Notes under the pieces: generated by a model | What the model was told of the DNA's origin: nothing | What the model saw: only the letters and a program-made list of their open reading frames with translations | Databases searched by the model: none | Shown here: positions 36,496 to 48,698 of the stretch, piece after piece | Layout of the letters: each line of letters opens with the position of its first letter | Numbering within the stretch: position 1 is the stretch's first letter | Translations under genes and position numbers: made by a program | Origin: Hansfordia pulvinata | Taxonomy: Eukaryota; Ascomycota; Sordariomycetes; Xylariales | NCBI GenBank assembly: GCA_006538405.1 | Contig: BJKQ01000007.1 | Location: forward strand, 806,001 to 870,000 | Reading direction: 5' to 3' | DNA length: 64,000 nucleotides

Positions 36496-38558
36496 ATGGA
36501 CGAAGGCGATGATGCCCTGGGATCGCTCTCCTCATTGAAGCGGAAATCGGCTCCCTCCTATGAGATCCCGCCCAAGAAGTTCGTTGCCATCGAGCACCCT
36601 TGCATCTGGCAGAATATCGACAATGGACTGAAGACTTTTGGCCAGGAGCCAGAGTTCCACAAGGTACACCACATGAACTTCACCACCGCGTTCCCAAACT
36701 AACAATGCCAATGTGCAGCTATTCACCAACCCTCTGGAGCCGCAGAGCATCCCCGTGTGGCTGAGATATAACAACCCTCTTTCCAAGCCCATCATACCTC
36801 AGTATGCCCCTTCAAACAACGCACTACTAAAGATCACCGTGCCAAAGAGAACCGGCCGCAAGCGGAAACGCGGCACGTCTGGGCCTTTTCTCTCCGAGGA
36901 AGACGTTGCCGGCCCGCCGAAACCCACCGCGCGTCGACGAGATGCGCCACGGTCCATTCTGCGGAAAATGCAGGACAACCCTGAACAAACCCAGGCGGAT
37001 ATTGTCGGTCTCATTGAAGACACATACCGCTATCGTGGCTTGGCTGACTTCCAATTCTCCAACGTCGAGGCACCCTTCCTCAACAAGGTGGCGGACCATT
37101 TGCTTCCGCTGAAAGGTAAGGCTTTGCCCGTTCTGTGCTGGCTGGCTGTCCACACTGCTAATCTGCTCCGTAGTCTCCAAGCTCCGTGACTTCCACCTGG
37201 AGTCGGGCGTGACGTCGAAGCCCGGCCAGGAAGTGATCCCGCCTCCCCAGTTCACCAACAGAGTGGTGCCGTTCAACTACGAATACGAGCAGAATCCCAA
37301 TGTCAAGACTCGGGTCGATGCCAAGGGAGGCGAGCTGATGATCAACGTGCAGGGCCGCCACAAGTTCTCGTACGGGTGGTTCATACCCCACGATGCAGCC
37401 GTGATCCCCACCGAGCCCAAAAAGGCGTACCCGGAGTCGAATCCCAGGGTGGACGAGGTCATCCGCAAGTTGCGGGATGCCTTTGACGAAAGACCTATCT
37501 GGACTCGAAGAGCACTGATGAACCGGATTCATGGCAACTTCACGGACGCCGCTATCAAGGTTGCCGTGCAGCTGGTCGGGTACCAGTTCAGGGGCGGGCC
37601 GTGGAGAGACGCCATCATCCGGTACGGCATCGACCCGCGATCCGACCCCGAGTTTCGCAAGTACCAGACTCTATCCTTCAAGCTGTCGCGGAACAGAGTC
37701 GGCATGGCCAATGTTTCGTGGCAGACGATCAGGCAGGAGCAGACACGCTCGCTCAAGACGGACTTCCAGCGAGATTTCGAGGGCCACCGATGGGATGGCA
37801 AAACGTTCAGCTCGGACGGCAAGTTCTGGCAGCTGTGCGACATCACGGATCCCGTGCTCAACAAGATGATTGCGCAGGCGCCGCTGCGCCCGGTGTGCGA
37901 CATGGAGGACTCGGGCTGGTTCTACCAAGCGACGTGGGGCAAGGTCAAGCTCTTCATGCGGGCGAAGATGGTGGCCATGCACCACGGGCGGCTGGGGTCG
38001 GATGACGACGAGCCGCAGAAGCCTGGGTTTCTCTACAACTCGTACATCATGGAATGTCTCAAGAACATTGACGACATCAAGGACACCACCAACAGCAACG
38101 TGAACCCACTCCTGTATCCCTTGAACGACTTGGGGCTCAAGGGGACTCGGGTCCAGCGGAGGCCGCAGGTGGGAAAGATGTTTCCCAGCACGCTGCGAGA
38201 CGGCCAGTCCCGGTCCGGTTCGCTTCCTGGGGGGGACTCGCCAGCTGCCGAGGCCGTCCACGGCTCGGGATCGACGAATGCTGCCGCCGCCAGACAGGAC
38301 CCAGATGCCGTCGACGAGGTATCTGGCGGGACGGAGGGGGTCGACGAGGTCGACAACGCCTGGGCGCATGTGGTCGGCAGCGACGCCAACGATTCGGAGG
38401 GCGGCGACGAGGACGACGACCAGATGGACGAGGATGACGACTTTGAGGAGGGGTCTGGCGATGAGGAAGGGGGCCTGGACGGGGAAGAAGGACAAGCCGA
38501 AGACCAGGACGACATGCTCGATGCCGATGACGATCATATGCAAGCGCCTGGGGTTTGA
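36496..38558 (+). CDS. TFC1: TFIIIC subunit tau95 / GTF3C5 (TFC1, S. pombe sfc1)
   Basis: Exons 36496-36663, 36719-37115 and 37174-38558 (introns 55 and 58 bp; the first has an ACTAACA branch site), giving 649 aa. TFIIIC binds the A and B boxes of tRNA genes and recruits TFIIIB for RNA polymerase III. The N-terminal part has VAIEHPCIW and the conserved PVWLRYNNPLSKPI. The central part has YRYRGLADFQF. Exon 3 has the winged-helix region: FDERPIWTRRALMNRI, VAVQLVGYQFRGGPWRDAIIRYGIDPR and TDFQRDFEGHRWDGKTF. It ends in a long Asp/Glu-rich acidic tail (about residues 570-640), typical of the family. No frame break. The 5' neighbour is the large divergent spacer. Confidence 0.93.
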
Positions 38559-39573
38559 CTGGAGCGGCCCGTGGTTGGTGGTGAATTGCTTGCCGGCTTA
38601 ACGTAGGCTTTCATTTGTCCTGGCTCGGCTCAATTGCGTTCAACCGAGCCCGGAGCCTACAGAAGACCGGATCGTGAATACACCAGAGGAGACACTTTTA
38701 CTACACCACAAAGCCGAACAGCATTACCTGTGACACCATCGCATCCAAGACCAAGACCGGGCGGCGCCATGTCAGCCGTCTGCCGGACAGCAGCAGATCC
38801 GGTGTCGTATCTGGCAGGAGCTTGGCTCCAGCGTTGTGGCTGGAGTTGTTGGCCCGAGACCCGGCAGAGACGACCTCCACTGTGGGGCGCGACACGGCGC
38901 CGCCGCCTGTGGCCGCGCTGTGCAACCTGGAAGACGGGGATGAACAGCCTGGTGCAGCTCCCTATACGTGGACGACTACTCGCACCAGCGGCTCCCCCGG
39001 GCGGGCAGATGGACGACCCAAGCCTGTGTCCTGCGCCGGGCCGTGTGTCGCCAGCTACGAGCAACTAACTACGCTTCTTGTGGCGCAGGCGGACGATCGA
39101 CGACGGGGACCTCGACTGGACTGACACGGCTGGGCGACTGGACTGGGCAGCTAACTAGACTGGCACGATTGGACCTCGGCATGCCCCCGGCCACCCCCGC
39201 AGATCCGCCCGCAGCGCAGGGGTTCGCTGCAGCCGAAGCTGCCAGGCGACCGACCGACCGAACGACCGACCAGCCGTGTCTACCTACTCGTAGGTTATAC
39301 ATACCTCACCTGTCCCGCGTGGTGAAAGCACCGCCGGAAGCCATTGTCTCTTGAACATCCCATCCCTCGATACATACGATACAAGACAGCATTGCCGCAC
39401 CAGACTTGATCTTCAGCCACTTGAAGCTTGTCACGCCAGACTCAACTTTCACCTCGTTTTGCCCCAGCACTCACCTCCCGTACTGTGCAGCTAGGTAGCT
39501 GCAGCACCTCCACAGCGCCTCCACAGCCAGCGAGCAGCGCTTTACGAGTATCATCACCGTCACCCTCCTCACC
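38559..39573. other. Spacer ahead of the SDR gene
   Basis: No supportable gene. Short CCGACCGA-type repeats lie at 39248-39272. The exact spacer motif occurs at 39285-39292 and 39543-39550; the second is only 24 bp ahead of the SDR start codon. Confidence 0.55.
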
Positions 39574-40614
39574 ATGGCCGACGAAACAGCGCTCCACGAC
39601 TTCTCCTCGCTCTTCTCCCTCAAGGGGAAGGTGGCCGTGGTCACCGGCGGCTCCCGCGGGCTGGGCCTGAACGCCGCCTCAGCGTGAGTTGCTTTGCTCC
39701 CCTCTTTGCCTGCATCTATCTATCTATCTGCCCTGCGTGGGCGCCTCACTCACGGACCGACCAACCAACGGCTACCGGACCTTCAGAAAGGACGCCCCGC
39801 TAACCGCCCTCCGCGCGCCCTCGCGCGCACACCCGCTCTCCCTCTCCACAGCTTCCTCCAGGCAGGCTGCGAAAAGGTCTTCATCACGTCGCGCAAGGCC
39901 AAGGCGTGTGAGGAGGCCGTGGCGCAGCTCAACGCGCTGCCGGGGCTGCGGCCCGGGCAGAAGGCCATCTCGACGCCCGCCGACAGCAGCACCGTGGCCG
40001 GCATCGAGTCGCTGGTGGCGCAGGTGGGCCGGCACACGGCGCACGTCGACATCCTCTTCGCCAACGCCGGGGCGACCTGGGGCGAGGCCTTTGACACGCA
40101 CCCGGACTCGGCCTTCTCCAAGGTCATGGACCTCAACGTCAAGTCCGTCTTCTACTGCGTCCAGAAGTTCGCGCCCCTGCTGACGGCCCGCGCGTCCCTC
40201 GACGAGCCCTCGCGGGTCATCATCACGGCCTCGACCGCGGGGCTCGGCATCGGCACCCTGGGCCGCCAGGCCACCTTTGCCTACAGCGCCAGCAAGGCCG
40301 CCGCCGTCCACCTCGGCCGCAACCTGGCCGTCGAGCTGGGGCCCCGCCACATCCGCGTCAACTCCATCTGCCCGGGCTTCTTCCCCACCAAGATGGCCAA
40401 CGGCCTGCTGGCCATGACCGGCGGCGTCGACCGCCACGCCCAGCAGAACCCCACCCGCCGCCTCGGCCACCCCGAGGACATTGCCGGCGCCGTCGTCTAC
40501 CTGGCCAGCCGCGCCGGGGGCCACGTCAACGGCGCCGCCATCGAGATTGACGGCGGCTCCCTGTGGGCCCGCGGCGGCCTGTTCGAGGTCAACGACGCCG
40601 AGCCCAAGCTGTGA
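39574..40614 (+). CDS. Classical short-chain dehydrogenase/reductase, 290 aa
   Basis: Exons 39574-39683 and 39852-40614 (168-bp intron, GTGAGT donor, CAG acceptor). This is a Rossmann-fold NAD(P)(H)-dependent oxidoreductase. It has the nucleotide-binding TGGSRGLG (residues about 25-32), the structural NAG motif (FANAGA), Asn in DLNVKSV, Ser in TASTAG, the catalytic Tyr and Lys of YSASK, and the PG motif ICPGFFPTKM. The C-terminal NGAAIEIDGG is typical. The intron splits the helix just after the glycine motif. Closest in look to fungal 3-oxoacyl-ACP-reductase/gluconate-dehydrogenase-like SDRs (the RhlG-like group); the substrate cannot be read from sequence. No signal peptide. It lies next to a secreted kinase-fold protein and near a transporter and regulator. 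Confidence 0.9.
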
Positions 40615-41012
40615 GCGTGGTGGGCGATGGGTCTGCGGGCTCGGTAGGGTGGATGATGAGGGCATGCAAACTGCCATTTGGTGTTGGCACCCGCGAAGAT
40701 ATACAAGTCACCGTGTATACATACTTTATGACGATATCCCTGATGTTACACTCGCCGCCCTTGGTGGTTTGTCTTTGGGGGGGCATGGAACCCCGTACCG
40801 ATGATATGACGTGTCAAGTAAACCGAGTTGGATCGAGTGCTGCTGGAGGCGGCTTCCTCATCACCCGCCGCGTTTCCCTTCGTTCGCTGCTTTTGCATAG
40901 GGCGTCTATCCTCCTCATAGCAATTAAGGGAAGAACATCTCTATTGGCTTAGGTATTTAAATGCCTGAGCTCGCCACTCAAAACTGAGACTGAGAAGGCG
41001 AGATGATCCGCG
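40615..41012. other. Convergent 3' spacer, SDR / kinase-like gene
   Basis: About 400 bp with no coding-like frame; presumably the two 3' UTRs. Confidence 0.6.
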
Positions 41013-42216
41013 TCATCCCGCTCGCCTCTTCTTCACGTCGAAGACCCCGGGGTCGAGCTTCCCCAGACGGCGGGCCACCTCGTCCGCCATCGGGCGCTTC
41101 TCGGGGTCGAGGCTCAGGACCTCGCGGAGCAGCTGCTTGTACTCGCGGGCGGCGGCGGCGGCGTCGTCGTACCGGGTGGAGGAGGCCGGCGAGTACTCGT
41201 CGACCAGGCGGTCGATCATGCGGTCCCGCCCGGCCGCCGACGACGTGGCCGTCCGGAACCGGTAGTCGTCGAGGAACTGCTTCTCGTCCCTGCCCCCGTA
41301 CAGGTACGTCAGCATGGACAGGCACAGCGAGTACACGTCTCCCAGCTGCGGGTTGATCGGCTCCGCCAGCTCCACGTCCTTGTCGGGGATCTCTGCTCGG
41401 GGTTGTCAGCCGGGTGCGTCTCTCTCCCTCTCTCTCCCTCCCTCAGAGCGAGCAGCAAGAAGTAAAGTGAAGAAGGGGGGAAAGAACAAAGCAGGGGGCT
41501 AACTCACCAGGCGGAAGCCACCGAGACCTGATGGTATAGGGCAGCCTGGTCGGGTTCTCCTTGGTCGCGCGCGTGTAGTCGATGAACCATACGGGCCCCT
41601 TGGCCTTCCTCCTCGTCGCGAAGACGATGTTGGCCGGGTGCAGGTCGCGGTGCGCCCAGCCCCTGGCCTGCCAGCCGGCCAGCCTCCGGAACAGGGCCAC
41701 CCCGAGGTCCCGGCGCTCCTCGCCGGAGAGCCCCTCCGCGCCCCCGCCGCGCTGGTCCTCGGTCAGCGTGCCGCCCTCGGCCAGCGGCATGACCAGCTTC
41801 ACGACGCCGCCGTTGCCGTCCCCGAGCTCGTGCTGGAGGATGGGCACGACGTCAACGTCGCCGTCGTCATCGCCGCCGTGCAAGTCGGCGCTCAGGGCCT
41901 CCGTCTCCGCTATCTGGCCAAGGCACCCGGCCCTGGCGGCCTCCCTGCATATCTTGACCGCGACAAGCGTGCCGCCGCCGCTGCCGCCGATGCCGCCGAT
42001 GCCGCCGCCCATCAGCGCGCTGTAGACGTCGCCCTCGTAGCCCGAGCCCAGCTTCTCCAGCAGCGTGAGCTCGACTCCGTTGACGGTCGTCGTCCCCAGG
42101 TTCTTGCTGCTGGCGGCGACGACGGAGGCGGTGTTGGGTTCGGAACCCGGCACTGGCACGGACAGCGCCGGCAGCGCCAGCGCGGCCGCGAGAGCGAGTC
42201 GGAGGAAAGACCCCGC

Positions 42217-42219
<3 letters not shown>
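41013..42219 (-). CDS. Protein-kinase-fold protein with signal peptide, 363 aa
   Basis: Minus-strand exons 41508-42219 and 41013-41392 (115-bp intron, GTGAGT donor). The N-terminus is a signal peptide (MAGSFLRLALAAALALPALS). A compact kinase domain follows: glycine loop GSGYEGDVY (58-66), VAVK with Lys89, a Glu-rich helix C (about 104-107), a hinge-like VMPLAEGGTL, the catalytic loop AHRDLHPANI (His190, Asp192, Asn197), and FIDYTRA where DFG is expected, keeping the metal-binding Asp214. Exon 2 holds the C-lobe (GDVYSLCLSMLTYLYGG, SLDPEKRPMADEVARRLG). All key residues are present, so activity is possible, yet the leader implies the secretory pathway. Substrate unknown. A (CT)n/(GT)n microsatellite lies directly upstream of the ATG. 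No frame break. Confidence 0.75.
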
Positions 42220-42260
<41 letters not shown>

Positions 42261-44044
42261 TCCTTCTCTTTCAATTACGGTCAAGCCATGCAACGGCTTT
42301 CCCAGGTGTCCTCCTCGAGCCGTTGAGTCAGAGAAGAGATGTTCCGGAAGGGACACACCGGCGGCTTAAGTACTGCCGGGCGCTCAGTGTGAACTGCCAT
42401 TCATAGCTCATGGGTCCAAAGTGCTGTCGCTGACGGCCGCGCGCGAGTGCAGCTTGGCGTCGCGGTGGCGTCGTGGCATGTGTCGTGGCATGTGTCGTGG
42501 AGCGTCGACCCCGGCAGGTGTCAAAATCTATTAAAGGCATATGCCCAAAGGCAGCTCTTTACTTGCTAAAAAAAAAGAAGAAGGGAAAAAGAGAAGAAAA
42601 GAAGAAAAAAGAGGGCCTGTGGTGATTCTAAATTAGCCCGGCTGAGTGTCTGATGGCGAAAGCTGAATGAAGCTGAAGCCTAAAAGTCACGGCGAGGGGA
42701 GCCCTTGAGAACATGATGGCCAAAACAGGCCCGCTCTGGAGCCGACTCGGTCGGTCAACCGCGCGCAGAGCGCCCGTCCTGCGGAGGCGTGAGGGGAAGG
42801 GGGGGCCAAAGCAACTCGTTTCCTAGTGGGTTGTTTTCCGTTCTTTCCCTACCGCCCACACATCACCCAACGGCTAATAACGCAGAGTGGGATTGAGCAA
42901 GTAAAAAGTCGGACAGAGGTACTCGTACTCCCTGGTTTCGCTCGTGGCCGGTGGCGAACCCGGGCTGCGTGATGCATCTCTGCAGATCGAGGGCGGACGG
43001 ATACTCGCAGGTCCGTCCACGCACGCAAAACATGTTGTGTTGTCCCCGTCAGACTGGAATCCCTGAATGGAGTCCTTGGGCTTCTTCCTGCTCTCCTCAG
43101 CAGCAGGGCTGGGAGCCCATCCTTGTCATAACTCTGGGTAGCAAGCAACAGCTTCCTCGACTCTGATGTACTTTAATAAACTGTCTCCTTCTCCTCGGGA
43201 AACAAACAGGCCCGCAGATGCCGCCTCCGTCGCCGGCAGACGAAGCTCGGCTACGCAGCGGACCTGCCAGCCAGGTAGTTAGGTAGTCAAGTAAGTATGG
43301 GAACCACAACTGAGCTTGGGGCGCCCACTTCGTGATGGCGAGTTTTGGAAGAGAACACAAAACGAGAGAGGGAGGAAGAGGAAGGAAAAAGCGTGGTTCT
43401 GTTCTGAGGCAGAGCCTTTGCAAAGAGTATTCTCGCCGGCAGAAAGAAAAAAGAAAAAAGAAAAAAAAAGAGGAGACGCCCTCGCGTGGTTGTGCTCCTT
43501 TGCATCGGACCAGCGGCCACAAAGAAACGCGTATTTCTTCCATCATCTATACATCCACTGGAAATATCAAGCTAATAGGTAGGCGAAAGCCAAAGCCCCC
43601 CGCCTTCAAGTGGCGAAACAACTCGCTTCTCGGAGAAAAATGGCGTTACGTCTGCCCTGACCTGAGATGGAGAGAAAATCTGCGTTAGTGTGCCCTTCTC
43701 TCTTTAGTCTTCTTCTTCTTTCATTCTTTCATTCTTTCATTCAGTGAGGTAATGCTGATGGACGTGAAGCAGAAGTCTAAGTTACGTGGCCTCCATCGAA
43801 ATTAAAGCTATCGAGGCGTAGAGCTAGAACAACCGAGAATCCGGAGGTGTACGAACTTGCTCCAGCTGAGCCGCTATCCACCTCAGCCACCTCTGTCTGG
43901 ATCGACGACCTCGGCGCGGGTCGACCCTCGTGACTCCGGGAGGGAAATGGAGGAAACGCCGCCGGCAAGGGAATGCGGGTGTCAGTCGCCACGGTCCCGA
44001 ACCAGCCTTGTCACTGTCGACTTCATCCCAGCGCCGGCTCATCT
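42220..44044. other. Spacer between kinase-like and MFS genes
   Basis: Contains the kinase-like gene's promoter and A/G-rich low complexity at 42567-42611 and 43441-43471. No supportable gene; the frames here are short and compositionally biased. The exact spacer motif lies at 42920-42927. Confidence 0.5.
42222..42260. repeat. (CT)n-(GT)n microsatellite at a start codon
   Basis: An AG/CT run passing into GT lies immediately 5' of the kinase-like start codon at 42219 (minus strand), so it is part of that gene's leader. Confidence 0.85.
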
Positions 44045-45916
44045 TCACTTACACACAGCAGCACCCTTGGCCACCATCTTCCCATCTCCATCATCTCCCT
44101 CCCTCCGGGCCTCTTCCTCATCCACCACCACCGCTCCTCCCGCCGCCGCCGCCGCCCCGAGCCTGACCCAACCCATGCCCAGGCCCGAGGCCACCACGAC
44201 GAGGCTGAGCGCGACCAGCAGGTAGCACACGGCGCGGAACCCGGCGGCGTACGCCAGCAGGACGCCCTCCAGCTCCTCCTTCTCGCTGTCGCCACCCACG
44301 AGGCCCCGGACGGCGGCGGCGCTGCCGCCCGCGGCCAGGGCGGCGCCCGGGTCGACCGAGGGGGCGCCGCGGGCCAGGGAGGCGGCCAGGGCGGAGCGGA
44401 AGACGGCGCCGGAGGCGACGAGGAAGACGGCCGCCGACAGGTTCTGGGCGAAGACGAGGAAGCTGACGCCCGCGGCGGTCTGCGAGGGCGGCAGGGCGGT
44501 CTGGATCGCCACCATGCCCTGTGTGTGTGTGAGCCGGAGATGTGTGTTGTGTGGTCAGCTGGGGGGGAGTGTTGCTGAGGAAAAAAAGGGGTACAGGTAG
44601 GAAAGGGGGGGGGAAGGGGGAAAGGGGGTTGAGAGTGACATGCTATCCCTCAACTCACCATCTGACTCGCGGCGCCGCGCCCGCCGTACAATATCTGGTA
44701 GCCGAACAGCATGCCCAGGCCAGTGGTCGGCGTCCACGTCGACATGAGGCCGCAGCCGACGGCCATGGCGGCGCCCGCGAACAGGACCCAGAGCATGTAG
44801 GTTCCCATCTTGGTGACTGCGTGCGTGGTCACAAGGGACACGAGAGGAGAGAGTCAGTGACGGTCCCCAACCCTTCTGGATACCGAGGAAGACAAGAGAA
44901 GAGGGGAGACGGATTTGTGTTCACTGCAACGGTTAACTGGTCACAACAACCCTCGCATTCCCCAGCCCCCCTTTTCTGTTTTCTACTTCCACTGTATCAA
45001 ACGTGTCTTGAGGGCAGGGACTCACCCAGCGCGCCTGAGAGGACGATGAAGAAGATCTGCGTCAGGACGCCGGGCAGGGCGTAGACGCCGCTCATCAGCG
45101 GGCTCAGCCCCGCGCGGCCTGCAGGTAGATGGGCATGAACGTGCCGCCGCAGAAGGTCACGCCCATCAGGCAGCTGAAGTTGAGCGCGCTGGCCCAGACG
45201 ACGCGCCGCCGGACCATGGACGGCGGGATCATCGCGGCGTCGTCGCCGCGCCCGCGCTCCCACAGGCAAAAGGCCGCCGCGCAGGCCGCCGACCCGGCCA
45301 GCAGGCCGATCACGGTCGGGGAGGACCAGCCCTCGTCGTGAGAAGACGAAGTCGTCTGGGGGCCGAGCTGCAGCGCCATCAGGAACATGACGGCCGCCGG
45401 CGCGAAGAGCGCGAAGCCCACCAGGTCCAGGTGCCGCAGCAGGTCGCGCAGCGTCTGGACGCGCGAGGAGGAGGAGGAGGAGGAGGAGGAGTCTCGTTCC
45501 TGCTCGGGTATGTCGGTCAGCACGAGCAGGGCGCCAGTGATCGCGCCGCAGGGGAGGTTGATCCAGAAGCCTGTGGTTGTGGTGGTGGTGGTGGTGGTGG
45601 TGCTCGCAGTCAGTCATGGCTCGAAGAGATAGGGGTAAAAAGGGGGTGAGACGGTAGAAAGGGGAGAGCCGCGTATGCTTCTCTGTTTCGGTCTGGGAAA
45701 ATCGGAAAAAACCCAACTTACACCACCTCCAGGTCACGTATTCAGTGAAGACGCCGCCGATGATGGGGCCCAGCAGGATTCCTATCTGTCCGACTGCTCG
45801 GCACTTGAGTGTCAGCAGTCTGAGCGTGGCTCGCGAGGACGAGGCGCATGGAACTTGCTCACCTCCCATCATGACCCCGGTATACACTATCGAGACCAGG
45901 TCAGCATCAGCAAAGT

Positions 45917-45950
<34 letters not shown>

Positions 45951-46319
45951 AAGCCGAGGCGCCGTAGATGGAGAGGGCGAGAGAGGGCAGAAAAAAACTC
46001 ACTCGGGCGCTTGTCGACGGGGGCGACGCTGGCGAGCATGATGAAGGCGCCGTTGGCCAGGCCGGAGCAGCCGACGCCCGCCACCGCGCGGCCGACGATG
46101 AAGACGGTCGACGACGTGGCCAGCGCGCAGATCAGCGACCCGACCTCGAAGACGGAGAAGCAGGCCAGGAAAGTCCACTGTTTCGAGGGCATCAAGAATG
46201 GCCATGGTTAGTCCAGTCATTGTGTCTGTCTCTCTCTTCTCTCTTCTCTCTTTTCCCTCTTCCTTCAGAGATTGTCCTGCTCCTCTGCGAACAGCCGCAG
46301 ACATCCAGACACGCGCAGG

Positions 46320-46357
<38 letters not shown>

Positions 46358-47065
46358 TTGTGCTTAGGTGAGCGTAAAACTTGCCCGTGAGCGGCTGCAC
46401 CGCGGAGCTGTTCCCCGGGGGCCACGCGCGCGCCGTCAGCTTTCCCTTCTTCCATTCTCGGGAGCCGGAGACGAGTACATTGTCGGACGCGTGTCATAGG
46501 AACGGGTGTCCTTTCCGGAGGGGAAGGGGGGGGGGGGGGGGGGGCTTACCTCGCGAGCTGGTAGACGCCCGTGTACCAGCCGACGTCCTCGAGGCGGTGG
46601 AAGTCGCTCGTGATCCGCGGGATCGCCTGCCGGAGTGTGTCCATTGGCGTCAGATACGCCACAAGTCAAGAACGAGCAGTTTCTTGAAAAAGGAGAGAAA
46701 GAAAGAAGAGAACTCACAGTGCTGAGAATGCTAATGTCCAGCATTGTGAGCAGCATGGTGATGGTCGTCGCGGCCACCACGCGGAACATCCGGAAGCCGT
46801 GCAGATACTCGGGCTTCTGCTGCTGCTGCTGCTGCTGTTGGTGCGGCGGCGAGTGCTCCGCGTCGTCGTCGTCGTCCTTCTTCCCTCCGCCGCCGCCGTC
46901 GCCGCCGTCGTCGGTGTTGTTGTGATGGCTGCTGCTGCTGCTGCTGCTGCTGCACCTGCCGGCGCCCGGGGACGCCGCCGCCTCGTCCGCCCCGGCCAGC
47001 GTCCGGCTGTCCGGCATCGAGTCGCTCTCCGTGTGGTACCCCGCCTTTTCCGTCGTCGGCGCCAT
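44045..47065 (-). CDS. MFS drug:H+ antiporter (DHA2, 14-TM type), nine exons
   Basis: Minus-strand exons 46718-47065, 46550-46626, 46356-46407, 46003-46177, 45863-45886, 45722-45793, 45026-45570, 44659-44816 and 44045-44518. It is predicted to export small molecules or drugs at the plasma membrane. A 100-residue cytosolic N-terminus has Ser, Asp and Gln runs. TM1 carries the D1 motif (LTMLDISILSTAIPRI). Motif A is LTGKFYAHLSTKW. Motif C is GQIGILLGPIIGGVFTEYV, followed by WRWCFWINLP, the 14-TM family signature. Exon 5 is only 24 bp. Microsatellites or homopolymers sit in several introns. Exon 7 breaks frame at 45106-45113 (YLQAARG to LSPLMSGVYALPG, one G missing). With it the protein is 641 aa. 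Confidence 0.88.
45917..45944. repeat. (CA)14 microsatellite in MFS intron 4
   Basis: A perfect dinucleotide run inside the intron 45887-46002; it reads as (TG)n on the coding strand. Confidence 0.9.
46322..46355. repeat. (AC)17 microsatellite forming an MFS splice donor
   Basis: On the coding strand the run begins at the donor of intron 3 itself: AAG|GTGTGTGT. The splice site is therefore the first unit of the repeat. Confidence 0.9.
46526..46544. repeat. G19 homopolymer in MFS intron 2
   Basis: It reads as poly-C on the coding strand and overlaps the end of the GTAAGC donor of the intron 46408-46549. Confidence 0.9.
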
Positions 47066-48698
47066 TGCTGTCGTGTCCCTGCGGCGGGCGAGTTCCCTAT
47101 AACCGAGTGAGGGGAGGAGAAGAATAGAGAAAGAAAATAAAAAAGACAGGAAACAGAAGCCCACGAAGTCAGAGCCCTGAAGAGAAAGGTTCGGAAGTGA
47201 AAGGCAAAAAAAAAAAAAAAAAATCGTCCCAGGTGATATACGCGCGAGAGCGAGGGAAATATATATATGCCTGTGCTTTAATGCTGGAGAAAAGTCAGTG
47301 ACCGAGATCCAATCTATTCCTCCCTCTTTCTTTCTTTCCTCTCTGCCCTCACGCCCTCTCAAACCGCCCGGGGATGGGATGTTTCTGTGCGAGACACTGT
47401 CCGACTCGAGCCGGGCGCTGTGCGACTCGGCGTCCCGGGGCTGGTCGCACACTTTCTCTCGCCGGTCGACTCGTCCCTCTCTCGCTGCGCCGTTGGGGGG
47501 AGATAGGATTGGAAGCCGGAGAGGGCTGCGGCGTGTGCGTCCTCGTGAGGAATCGTGAGCCGGTTCTGGGAACAACGCCGACACCGGGGCCTGCCTCTGT
47601 TCCCTTCTCTCACTCACTTTTTTTTTTTTTGGTAACGATGCTCCGGTGGCGCGTGGGGCGGAGGGGAAAAGGGGGGGATCGATTGTCTCTCGAGTCGTCT
47701 TCCGTGCTTGTGCCTTTGCTGTTTTGTGCTGTTCTGTTCTGTGCTGTTTGCGAAAGGGTGTTTTGACAAAGCTTTGCCCAGTCTATATGGTTCGCCCAGC
47801 ATGGCGAGCTTCTCATTTGGGCTCTGCTCATGCCGGGGATTATATACACACACCAGCGAGAGTCTACGCGTTGCGAGCCTCGAGAGCAGGTGGGTATTGT
47901 GTATTGTTTACGATTTCCTTTTACTTTTTCTTTTTCTTTTTCTTCTTCTTCTTCTTCTTTCTTTCTGTGGTAGGCCTTCTGCCATCGTCAATTACCGTCC
48001 TTGGCTCCCCCCTTTTGCGGCGACTAACATGGGGGCCTCAGCCTTCTCCTGCCCATCACCACGGCGCGCAGCCGCATTTGGCTGTGCAGGGGCGGGATTC
48101 AGGCTTTGGGCGAACCCCGAAACCCGACACCCACCGTCAGCTTTAGGAGGGAGGGGCTGATGAGGAATCGACTAATAATAACCAACTACTGGCCTGGTCA
48201 GTGCGTGTGAGCAGTCGTGTCCAGGTAATTATCAGACCTACGAGTACACCAGCCCGACAGATGCGTCGGTGCGTCCGGTTTCGGGTTCGGATGAGGTGGT
48301 TCAACGCCCATGGTTCGAGATATATCGGAATACTCACCTAGGTACGTATTATGCTTCGTGGGAAAATCGTTAATCTAAAAAGTTATGTGTTGCGCGGCCT
48401 TTGCTTTAGTTAGGTCTCCAGGCGCCCGCGGGGATCCCCTTTTCGATCCCGATCACAATTCCAATCCCAATGCCAATGGCCCGAATTATTCCCATGCCCT
48501 GACCCCCCCCCCCTAAGTCGATGCTGGTGTTTCTTTTTTTGTGCAGCGCCGACAACCTGATGTAATGACTCGAAGTTGCGGGCGCAGGGGTCTCTCTAAT
48601 CGTGTCGTGAAAGACCGAAGAGGGGCGCGAGGAAGAAACAGGCAACGAATGAGGAGAGAGAGAGAGAAAAAGGAAACAATAAAAAGTAAAAGACGAAT
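47066..48698. other. Spacer between MFS and Zn2Cys6 genes
   Basis: Contains the MFS promoter. It has an A19 run (47204-47222), a T/C-rich tract (47918-47966) and the spacer motif at 48239-48246. I accept no gene here. Confidence 0.55.

Noticed and set aside
37671..38543. 290-codon minus-strand frame antisense to TFC1
   Set aside because: Shadow of the third exon of the TFIIIC subunit gene.
46436..47617. 393-codon minus-strand frame covering the MFS 5' region
   Set aside because: It runs through leader, exon 1 and intron; only the part from the ATG at 47065 to the donor at 46717 is coding.
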